A DNA stretch of 64,000 bases. It comes from Odontesthes bonariensis (lineage: Eukaryota > Chordata > Actinopteri > Atheriniformes > Atherinopsidae). The notes beneath the pieces were generated by a model, which worked only from the letters and a program-made list of their open reading frames with translations, had not been told where the DNA came from and did not search any database. The position numbers were made by a program, and so were the translations under genes. Location: the NCBI RefSeq assembly GCF_027942865.1, contig NC_134526.1, forward strand, positions 19,821,784 to 19,885,783, written 5' to 3'. Below, piece after piece: positions 21,077-32,500 of this stretch (the stretch's first letter is position 1; each line of letters begins with the position of its first letter).

Positions 21077-23087
21077 ATGGAGAGGGTCATGGGAGGAGGA
21101 CTGCTTCCACTGGTTTTAACAAGTGTGGGAGTCTTGCTGCTGTATCGAGTACTTGTCCGCCTTAGACGCGGAGTTTCTGTGCAAGGTGCAGTCGTGGTCA
21201 TCACAGGGGCCAGCTCTGGACTTGGAAAAGGTTGGCCAGCCGCTCATTACCTTTTCAGCTGAGCTTACTGATGAATGATCTGTAACAACAAGTATCTTTT
21301 TTGGCGTTGTAGAGTGTGCACGAGTCTTTCACGCCGCAGGTGCTCGGCTTGTGCTGTGTGGAAGAGATGAAGGCCGCCTGCAACAGGTGGTCAAGGAGCT
21401 TACAGCAAGTTCAGCCGATACACAGCGGCAGGCATGTACACACACACGCACCTACACTGTTGGGATGTTTTATGAATTTATAACTCATTTCCTCTCCCTT
21501 AAAAAGTAATTCTGGGGTGAAACACTTTGTTCAACAGCCTGCACTGCCTCAATCGTTATTATTTCGCCCACCTTTATGAAGAGAGACAGGGTTTTTCTTT
21601 ACTCTGCTCTGAACCAGTACTTAACATCTATGTATCTATCGAACTGTGGGAATAAAGACTTTTAAATTAATGAAGACAGCGGATAACTGGTCTCCTTTGT
21701 TCATTCAACAGACTTTCACCCCCAGCACTGTCGTCTTCGACCTGGCTAACGCCGACACAGTGGGCAGAGCTGCAGAGGAGATCCTGAAATGTTACGGACA
21801 AGTGGATGTCCTCATCAATAACGCTGGAATTAGTTACCGTGGCAACATTCTAGACACCCATATTTCAGTTCAGCGGGATGTTATGGAAACAAATTACTTT
21901 GGACCAGTTGCTCTTACTCAAGGTTAGTGAGAAGAACAGTCTGGTTTCTGTCATTCTTATTTGTTATTTGATTTTCATTGTGGTTGCCAGATCTGAGATG
22001 AGTAAAGTTTAAAAAAAAAAAAAAAAAAAAAAAAAGAAGCCTGAAAAGTAAAATTGGAGTCAAACCATGGATCACATCTTATAATTGAAATAAAATGGGC
22101 ATCAGGATATGTCTGGGACTGATTTCCGTTTCCTTCCTTCCTTCCTTCACAGCCCTCCTGCCCTCCTTGGTCCAGAAGCGCAGCGGCCATATTGTGGTCA
22201 TCAGCAGCGTCCAGGGAAAGATAGCCATTCCTTACAGATCAGCTTGTAAGTTTTCTGTATAGGACGTCGTAGTCAAGAGGGTTCTTTTTTTTCTTTTTTT
22301 TTGTAAATGATAAATGATGAAGTGTCTGTTTATAATGTGACCAGATGCAGCCTCTAAACACGCCACCCAGGCCTACTTTGACTGCTTACGGGCAGAAATG
22401 GAGCACTATGGGATCCCAGTGACAGTGATCAGCCCCGGGTACATACGAACCAATCTGTCAGTCAATGCTGTCACCGGAGACGGCTCCAAGTATGGAGGTG
22501 AGGCAGTGAGAGGAAGCATGGGACTCTTTTTGACTAAAAAGACAGTTAATTTGTTTGTTTATACATATTGTGCCTCTTGAACGACCTCTTCTAAAGCTGC
22601 CAGAGCACCATTTTGTCAGTTGTGATGCCCATTGTTGAGGAAGAAAACTGTGTGTTTGAAGCGCTGTTATATACGCAATGACCAGTACGGTGAACCTTAG
22701 CACCCCTTACCATTATTTTACTGCTACTGCAAAAACCTGTTTTGCTTTTCTATTGTGGAGTGTTGAATATGTGATAAAGAAAAAACTGTGCTTTCACCCT
22801 AGTAATCGGAACAGCTTTCTGTATAATGAGAACTTAATGGCTCTTTCGTGTTGTTTCTCATCTTTGCAACACTGCCCACAGTCTTGGATAAAACCACAGC
22901 GACGGGTTGGGAACCCAGGGACGTGGCCCACGCTGTCCTAAAGGCCGTCCGTCAGAGAAGCAAAGATGTTGTTTTGGCTGGACCTGTGCCCACTGTGGCC
23001 GTTTACCTCAGAACACTGTGGCCTGCACTTTTCTTCAAACTTATGTCTTCTCGCGCTCGCAAAGAACAGAAACCTAAAGATGAGTGA
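21077..23087 (+). CDS. dhrs7b: Dehydrogenase/reductase SDR family member 7B
   Basis: Six coding exons, 21077-21230, 21313-21431, 21712-21922, 22153-22245, 22345-22497 and 22882-23087, encode 311 residues. An N-terminal membrane segment ([19 protein letters not shown]) is followed by the Rossmann dinucleotide motif TGASSGLG (residues 43-50), the NNAG motif (127-130), the catalytic serine (Ser180 in VVISSVQG) and YAASK (Tyr193, Lys197). [10 protein letters not shown] lies in the cofactor loop and the end is [12 protein letters not shown]. The catalytic set is intact. DHRS7B (PexRAP) is reported to reduce acyl- or alkyl-dihydroxyacetone phosphate in ether-lipid synthesis at ER and peroxisomal membranes. 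The exon 2 donor is read as GC (CGGCAG|GCATGT), because only this keeps phase with exon 3. A 5' untranslated exon probably lies near 20050. Confidence 0.95.
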
Positions 23088-23290
23088 CGCAGCAGCGGGT
23101 GGGCAACAAATCAGAAACCCGGCTTCTGTAAATGGACCCCAAGTGGACTTAAGATGTGGATGGATGGAGCTCTTCCTTGCAGTGGTGGACTTGTTTGCAC
23201 TGTAAGGAAAACCCGTGTGTTGTTGTAACCGCTGTAACATACATGACTAATCAGGTAGGTGAGGCTGGATTGTTCATTGTCTCGTCTGGA

Positions 23291-23296
23291 AATAAA
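23291..23296 (+). terminator. DHRS7B polyadenylation signal
   Basis: AATAAA lies about 200 bp after the DHRS7B stop, the first such hexamer downstream of it. It implies a short 3' UTR. Confidence 0.55.
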
Positions 23297-23299
23297 ATT

Positions 23300-26200
23300 A
23301 GTAATAATCCCTTTTTAAAAATGGAGCAGGAACATTGGTTTGTGTTTAATTAGTCAGAACCAGTGTACTGTGGTCTATCTAAAGCAAGGAGTGAAATATG
23401 AACACACAAAGAAATGCAGGGTTTGATCAAATTATCTTATTTGCACTTCTGTTGGAGGACATACCCACAGCAGTTAACAGTTCATCTGCTTTTTCCAACA
23501 ATCTTTTAGAAACGTAGCTGCTTTTGAAATGTTTCTGGGACGAGTGTTCATGTAGTCGTTCTATGCAAGGGAAATACTGCTTATCTCTGTGCGGGGGGGG
23601 GGGAAGCTTCCAATTTTGTGTTTCCTGTTCAACTGAGGCCGTTTTCACACACTTCCTTTTTTCCAGCTGGATAAAGCAATATCCCAACTCCGCTGTGTTA
23701 GCCCGCCATGTACGTTTCGGTTACTTTAATTGGAACAGTAAGGGATTCAGTGGTTGTTGAATCACCTTCTAAAAAGTGCAACCAGACCTTAAACGTCCAA
23801 AGCAATTTAATTGACATGCGGTGGTGTCGAGGAATACGAAGACGCCAATTCTTAACGTGTTATTGCAAGGCGGTCCAGCTCAAATGTCCTGCCTTGCTGC
23901 AAAAGCTTATTTACAGAAATCATAGAGGAATGACTTCAGTACCACATTGTCATTCTTATATTAGAAATGGACAGAACCTTCAGAAGCAGACTGCCTTAGT
24001 TTTAAGGCAAGGAGAAATCTACATAACAATCAGTAAAATACTCCTGACAGTAGTAGGTGTAGCTCAGAAAGTAGTCGTTGGGCATTAACAACAGCAGGGC
24101 ACGCTGATCTGAGCCACAGGGTCATTTCCTCTGCTGCGGATAAGTTCCTCCATGTGTTTAGTAAGCATGACAAAAGCTTTACTGTTCCTCAGCTGACAGC
24201 TTCAATGACAACTTGTAATTTCCTTAAACCAAATATGTGCTACAAAACTTGGAACATTGTAGGTATATTTGTAGTTTAGAGGGTGGGGGTGTTTCATATC
24301 AGCCACTTTTTTTTTTTACATCTGGATAACATGACAGACCAACAACTGCTACGCCCAAAACCACATAAAAAAAAAAATTGTGTGTGCTAATTTGTAAAAA
24401 TTTCAATTTGAGCCGGTTTCCTATCACACAATGAATCCAAGAAGCAGCCAGAGTTTTATAACTATCTTTATACACAGATTTAAAAACACCTTTTACAAAC
24501 TGAAAACAGGGTTTTTTTCCTTTTAAGATGTCACCTTAATATTAAGTTAAACGGAAACCACTTTTCTTCTTTTTTTTTTTTTCCAGAAATGTTAACAATA
24601 AATAGTCCAAATAACAATTTACATTATGTTACACAAGTGCAGTGAATATTGGAATTGCCATTTGTACAAACAAATCCTTCTACAGAAAAAGACAAAGCCT
24701 GCCATTTATTCCTCATTAAGAATCTAGTGTAACACGATGAAGCTTTTACAGATGTCTTTCACAAATTGATATAAAATTAAAAAAAAAAAAAACAGCAACA
24801 AAAGCTTTCACTTTGTTAAGTCAAAGCCCACAAGGTGCTCGAAAGGAATCTCTGAAAATCACATTTGTGGAATGATGACACGAGCACACCTACAGTTTAC
24901 ACTCCCATCGCTGACGATGCTCGTTCGTTTAAATTGTGAACGCACAGTTTGGACTCGACATGGTATGCAGTCGTGTCGTCCCCCGTTAACGGGACAATGC
25001 AAGAGTGAAACTGCAGGGAATAGCTACCTCTGTGGATACATCTGCCTGTAATCTCATCACCATAATTGACCAAGGATGACCATGTTGGATGCAATGAAGC
25101 CAATCGCACTGACATTAGTTATAGTGTTTTTTTTTTTGTTTTGTTTTTTTTTTAAATACTCCAACACTAGTCAAAGGGAATTAATGTTATGGGTTTTGTT
25201 TTTTCAAAGAATAAACGCAAAAGTTTAAGAAAAACTTTAATTAAACCGAGTTATCTATGGCTTTAGTGTTTGACTTAATTAATTACATTCTTCTGAGAGC
25301 TCGCTTTCTTGAACTTTAAACTGAGTGTAAAACTACTTTTAGTACCAGCGAAATTGATCATCAAATTAAAATGAATACACGGTGACAAGAAGCACGTCTG
25401 AAGAAATCAGCAATGCCAGATTACTTCCAAGAGTGGAGATAAATCGGCACTGTTGTTTCTCGCTGTAGTCGGGTGGTGGCGGCAGCGGCAGCCGGTGGGG
25501 GGGTTACAGTTTGTTAACGCCCTTAATTTGAAGAAAAGAAATTCAACGCAACAAATGAGATGTGGAAGAAAACAGGTCGAAAGTTTTCTTTTCAAAGCCC
25601 GTATACAAACAAAAGCAACACGCAGGCCCCTTTTCTGTTTGTACTGCCATTTCAACTAGATTTAAAGTGGATGAAAATTGAACGTGACGGGCGAGGGACG
25701 GAGAAAAGATATGATTTCAGCACGCAACTCAAGGGGTACGGGTATCAAAGTTGATCGACAAGCTGCCAGTCTGCGTGTGGCTGTGAAACATTAAACTAAA
25801 TTGAAAACCTGCACGGTTAAAATGAAACCCAATAAAACCGGAACTGATAAGAGATGAAGAGCGCATGAGCTGGAGGCTAAGAAGAAAGATTGTACCTCTT
25901 CTTTGTCGGTGCTGTGATGTGCTCTACTTTTGCAACCCAACTAAAACAAGTACCTCACGGCACTGCACCTATTTCTCCACTGCCGTTAGTTTAAGGACAA
26001 AAACGTACAAACAAACGAAGAAAAAATAATTTAAAAAAAAAAAAAAATCACATCTCAGTGGCCAACGGTTTCAGATCTGACTTGCACATTTTGGCAGATT
26101 TACACATTTCGGGGGTCAATTTGACAGAAATCAGAATACACACACAAACGCACGCACACACGCACACCCAGAAAGAGCAGGACGAGACATTAAAGACTTA

Positions 26201-26500
26201 AAAATATTTTGTTCAGATATGGCATAGCATTTTCCTGTACATGAGGTTGTGTTTTGTAAACCCATTTATTCATCTAAAGTGTTAGTTTTTAAAGGGCGTT
26301 TTACCTTAAAGAACAGTTCAGTGAAACCAACTTCCTTTAACAATGGCCAAGGTTCACCGTCATTATTGCACTTTTACAAACAGGGCAGGGATGGCTTTGG
26401 GGAAGCTGGACTTTCTCCAGTCGTCTCGGAGTCACCTCTCCTCCTCTCCCATTCGTGACTCCTGTCCTTCGGATGGCAGCGGCTCGGTGGAACCAGGCCC
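23300..26500 (-). other. DHRS7B-CRAMP1 tail-to-tail interval with CRAMP1 3' UTR
   Basis: No coding exon was found. On the minus strand AATAAA occurs at 26265-26270 and 24705-24710, giving a CRAMP1 3' UTR of about 0.23 or 1.8 kb. A/T tracts, a poly-G run near 23592 and a CA/CG-rich microsatellite (26135-26170) are present. This interval is where the two human synteny blocks meet. Confidence 0.45.
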
Positions 26501-29500
26501 TCATGGTGGTGGGAGGGAGGGCTCGGTCACAGCCAGCTCCTGAGCCAGGTCATTGAAGCGAGCAATGTAGTCCACACTGCTCTCACTCATCATGCAGGCA
26601 AGCTGAGAGTCCATCTGCAATCACAAACAGGAAAGGACTAAAACACTTTTTTTTTTTCGTTTCATATTTTTGGGGAAATAATACTTTTATACAAACTCTG
26701 TGCAAGAAGATTCGCCCCACTCGTATCTATCCTATAAATGCCGAGTCACAGTTTTGTACCATCTAATTATATGACACTTGCAAACATCCAACTTCCCATT
26801 TTGACACAATCCAAGCACAGAATGATCAAATAATGCTGAATCCACCAGATGCAAATACAAATAATTATATGGTACACAACAGAGGAACTGACTTACCTCA
26901 GCCACATCAGGAAGGCCACGGGATTGGAAGGAATCATGGGAATTGCAGTCCAGGAGGCTTGGACCTAGCAAAGCTGTGCCACTGGAGGGGCCAGAGGGGG
27001 TTAGGGTGGTCCGCCTCCCCTTATCAGGAGAGACCATACTGGCTGGAAGGGGGTAAAAGAAACAAAATAACAAATACAGAAATAAATAAATAGAGAGCAC
27101 ACATAAAGGATGTGCCATCACATCACAGATGATTCAGTGTGATTGTGCATGAACAATGACACAAATATTCCAAGCCACAAAGAGATCTTTTAGAGGCCGT
27201 TGCTCAAATTTATCCAACGCCATTGTGCACTTCTTTAGTGTCACTTTGGCTAGTAGATGTTCTGTGTTGTCACTGTAACAAGATGATACATATATCTCTT
27301 ATAATTAGTGCCTGTGTTTATGGCCAACGTTCTAAATTCTGGCATCAGCTCTTTTGAAAGGAAGTTGTTGACAAGAGTTATTAGAAATAATGAGAAGATG
27401 AAACCAAAAAAAAAACAAACAAACAAAAAAAAACTTACAAAGAAGGCATCCTAGTGTGGAGTCAGATGAGTCGCTGGGGTACCACTGGGGGTCATGGCTG
27501 GGCGATGGGATCCAGCCTCTGGATGGGCTGACTGAAGGAGATGAGGCCAACATTTTGGAGTGGTCACCGTTGCCCAGCTTGGCAGGTGATAGAGCAGCCT
27601 CCTCACCTGCAGCAGGACAGGCAAACAGAGATGAGACTGTGTGCACAATGTCCAATAAGCCTCACAAAGTTAGCAGGCTGCAGAGTACTTTTACACATCT
27701 CCCTGCTGCAATGCTTTTATTTTATGTGAAGCACTTTGAATTGTTTTGTACATGAAATGTGCTATACAAATAAATTTGATTTTGATCTAATCAGACCAAA
27801 GAACACTAATTCAACCATCGGGGATAACCTTTCTATCCTGTAGTCACTTCATGTTTCACTGATTATGAATCCCCTTTGCCTCACACTTCACATGTACACA
27901 AGTGTGGTACGCTCACTGCTCAGGTTTGCAACCAGTTATGATTTCATTATACAAAATTTAAGCATAAAAATGCTTTAGCAAGTGGAGCATTACTGCATAT
28001 GACTGTTAAAAGAGACACAGGTGGTAATCAAACAGTGTATTACTTCTGCTTTTACAGCATTTATGTATGGCTAGGAGGGGGAATTAAGAACTGGTTCCAA
28101 ATTTTCCAAAAGCATACGATTCTGAATATATCAATTCCTCTACTGATGCCAGCAGACGCTGGCAAATGTGCACAAAATCAACAGTGTCATACACACAGGG
28201 CTCTCTAGTCTGCACTGAACACGAGACTTACAAATCACTCTTCACACACTGTCTTGACTCAAAGTTTATTCTGTCTGGGATTTTAAAAAGTATGCCGACG
28301 TTGAATACACATGTAGCGTACTCGTTTCCTCGTAGAATATGGACTCGAGAATCAATATGGGAATCGATAAAGAATGCGACTGATAAGAAGCACCGATAAT
28401 GGCATTGGCATCAATAAAATCTTAGAATGGTGCAGCTAAACAAAAAAAAAAACACACACCGTAGTGTGTTGAATTGATGGCGAGCTCGATGATGGAGTCA
28501 CTGATGTGTGTTTGAGGTTCTCCGGGGGTAAGAGCCTCCTCAGGGGGGCCTGGCAGAGAAATGTCAAGGAGTGAGGCGACACTGGGCGGAGAAAGGAGCG
28601 AGTCTCCACCCCCACTAACTCCGGGAGACGGTGGAGGCAGACCATTCTGTGGAAACAACAACGTGATTCAAAACCAGAAACAATGTTAGTAACCCTATGA
28701 TTAATCGTTCTAAAATTACTACAAAAGAAATGGGTAGGAATAGCTACATTTTCAGGAGTAAAAAAAAAAAAAAAATTTGCAGTGTATTCATTAGAATATG
28801 AAAGTGAATTTCCTGTGAAAAATGAGAAAAATCAAAGAGTGAGGAATGGGGAATTGTGTGTGTCCTATGTTCCATCAGATTTTAATGTGTTTAACAGAAA
28901 AAAAAGTGTTACAGACTCTTAGCTTTGCTTCACTGTAAACAATCATATACGTGTGTGTGTGTGTATGTGCTACTGACCTCTGGGACATTTTGTTGGAGGA
29001 GTTGGGAGTCTGGTTCAGCTTCAACAATGGGCGTTGTTGCGAGCACAGTGCGGTTATCTATAGAGGGAGAATCTGGTTCCCGAGAAGGACTGCCAGGGAT
29101 GATGCCGGCAGACTTAGCTGCCAGGTCAATGGCACCTGAAAGAGTATTAACAGGCTGTTAACAGGTGTTAAGAACACAAGGGATTTGTCACATCTGCACA
29201 TTCAGACGCCTAATGTGCATTATCGATTGCTGAAATTAGTTTGTCAAGAGGGACATTACTAGCCCTCACCCCCCATTTGAAATTTTAGCAATTAAACTCA
29301 ATGACAAGTTAACTCTTTAAATGAAAGCAAACTACAAGAGAAGGAATTAAAAAGTTCAACACGAGGCTGACCATCACAAATCATGTAAGAAAGAGCATAG
29401 AGCATAGTCTTATAAAATATCACCATGCAATAGTGGTTATAAGAAAGAGAGAGAGGGGTAACATTTGCAATGTAGATGGTTCGTTTCAATTCAAAGGGTG

Positions 29501-32500
29501 AAAACTTTTGAGTTGTTATACTCCGTTAAATATGCTTTGTCAACAGTGTTTTGATAAAACGGAGACATGTATCAATTAATAAAAGCGGTCCATACTAGAG
29601 AGCTGGCTGACGGCTGAAGAGCTGGATGCTGCAAGTGAAGTTTTGGTCAGGGGGGGGCGGGAGGAAGGAGTCAGGCGAGTATGGATTGGCCGGAAAGATC
29701 CAGTTCCTGAGGGAGGAAACGGGAAGTGAGCAGGCAAGCAATTGGCAGAGTTCTTGTTGAAAAAGAGGAAATCATATATAGATTTTTTTTTTTTTTTCAT
29801 TCAACAAAGTCCTTTACCAACTTTCAAGAGCCAAAGTAAAACACACTACAAATAAAACTTTGGCAACATTTCTGTTTTTCAGATCTCGATGTATCAAACG
29901 CACCTGTAGCAGAGGAGTTGGAGAGGATGGAGAAGGAGCAGACATGTTGAGGAGTGTCTCCTGTGGTCCTGGGTAGCAGTGTTCGCTGTGAACAAAACAG
30001 AGCCCACTCAACCAAATGCACAGTGAAGGCTAGGCAGTCTTTTGGCGCAGGCATTTTTCTCTACCTTTGTGCACATTTCTGAAATTCCTTTCTCTTTTAC
30101 CTGAACAACAAGAGGTTTCCGAAGTTGTCTGTTCCGAGGTTTTCTCTGCCTAGAAAGGAAAAGGTCTGACTGCATCTGCAGGGAAAAGATGTGCATTTGT
30201 AAACAGTGTTTATGCGGACAGCATATCAGCTTAGTCTTTCTACACTTTGTATCAGCACTATGCGCTGCTCCGTCTTACACTGATGGAATCCAGCTGTTGT
30301 CTGAAGGCTAGCTGCGCTTCCTTGTTGGGGGAGAACATTCTGTTGTGTCGAGAGCTATTGGGGGGTAGTGTGGTGGGTACGGCAAACACGCTGCCTTCCG
30401 ACTCGCTGCCAGCAGTCGGACCCAGGAGAGAGCGAGGGAGGTTGCGCCCACCTGAGAAGGAGAGTGGTAGGTAAGTTCCTTTGAACAGTCATCGGAACTT
30501 TGTGTATGATATTTTTGCCAATGTCCACTTGTCTTATATCACCAATGAGTCCTTGACCAATAAAATGTTAGTTAGAAGCAATGATTACTTGCCACTGGCA
30601 AACATCATCAGTCAAGAAAAGTCAAGAAAACAGAATTTTATATTTAATAGACAGGATTTTGTCAGTCTTTGTACACAGACGAAAGGTAAATGCACATTTT
30701 AGTAGCACTGGAGTAGCAGCTTGAGAATATACAAAAGATTGCTATAAATACCTGAGGCACCGGTGTTTGGTTGGTGTGCCCTGGCCACTCGGACAGAGGC
30801 TTGTTGACGGCCACAGCTGGGGCTCCGGACACCTGTGACGGGACCCTTCCCGGGAGGTGTGAGGGCCTGGTTTTGCTCTTCCTGGTGGCTCTTGAGTGGC
30901 GACGTGGCTGTGGAGCACATCTCCGGAGCCTGAAGAAAGAGACGCACAACACCATCCACTGTTAAAGTAAATTTCTTTTTGCATCCGTTCATGCCTGTGA
31001 GACGTAATGTTTTTCAGTCTACGAGGGTCCACTTGGTCCCTCTGCAGCTGAATGTGTGATGCCCAAATATCCAGGCGTTATCCACACCTCTGCAACATAC
31101 TGTAGACCAATTTACATGCCCATGCATGAGGGGCAGTAAAGTACCACAGGCACGTCTACAGAGTCCCTGTCGGTTCATACACAGACGTGGAAAAAATGTT
31201 CCCAGCCTTGGGGCTGTCATACTTTAAAAAGTCTTCATGATTAGTTGTCATGCAATTAACTGAGATTAACAATGTCACTGTAAAAACTGCTTTTAACTCC
31301 TGTGGCCCTTACAATTTCAATAATTTCCAAAAATCTTTAAAACTGGATATCTTAATTCCTTCTAGCCAATAAGAATCCCTTTGGTCGACATATTATAGAT
31401 AAGATGCATGTGTTTTAATAAAGTGTTCTTGGATGTTCGTTTATCTTCATCGTGATTACATTTTAAATATATCCCTTGCTACTTTGCGTATTATGAATTT
31501 CAGGTGCTTATATTTTGTTGTTATTGTGCTTCCTTTTGTGTCAGGGCCTCGTTGAAAAAGGGGGATAGTTGTTCCTGCATAAAGAGAAGTCATGAATAAA
31601 TAAACTAGTTGTCATGTTTGTACGTTTCTGTGTCTAGATTGGCATAAGACCAGTAACAACTAAACAGCACACACTCTGTAACCCTCATGAAGGAAAAACC
31701 TTATCCTTATAAACCTGACCTTATCTGCAATGAATACTACAACAAATAGAAATTACATTTCTAATTGCCTTTCAAGCTTTCTCAACAAAAATAAAATAAA
31801 AAACTAAGACTATACTGGACACTTGGTCAACCCTGTCAAATGTTGGAAGAGCAGCAAACATACATCCACCTGTTGCAGAGTGTCCCAAAAACGTGGAATA
31901 ATCTAACGTGTAGGCTACTCTTGTGCGAGTGCCATTTTTGGTGCTTGACCTTTGCTCTGCTGCAGATGAGACAGAAGATGCAGTGGACATGAACAGTTTT
32001 GTTGTGAAGTGTTAAAAACTAGACTGTTCAGTGCAGTTATAGTGCATGGTTTTCACTCGTGCTTCTTCGATCATTGTTGTTCATGCCCTGTCTTCTTAGT
32101 GATTATATCCAAAGTCGTTTCCTTCCTTTCGGGTTCAAGCTAAGCTTCAACCAATATAGCAAAACCAACTGTAGGGAAAGTAAAAGTAGGTTCTTACCAA
32201 AGGTTTTGGATTGACCTCAGTGGCGACCAGCTTGAACAGGCAGCGCAACACTCGGTTTGTCCTGTTGGGCCTGGGCTGTAACAAGGCTTGTCCATTTTCT
32301 TGATTGCTGGTAGGAACCTCACTTGGCTGCCACTCATACTCCAGCTGCAGCTTTCCTGGCTTCCCAAACATCAAGTAAAGCTCAGCCAGGGTAACATTCT
32401 CTGCATCACGGGCACTCCAACCTTCCTCTCTGATCTGCTCAACAGTCCGTTCTTTAGCTGGTGGTGCGGAGCCCTGCGACACGCCCTCCTCAGAGCTAAT

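Noticed and set aside
23708-24088. 126-residue plus-strand frame after DHRS7B
   Set aside because: No domain or family resemblance, no splice or promoter context, and it lies in the 3' flank.
26928-26955. ZNF143-like motif GGAATCATGGGAATTGCAGT
   Set aside because: It falls inside CRAMP1 exon 19 and is the reverse of codons for LLDCNSHDSF, a conserved protein segment, so the resemblance is explained by coding.
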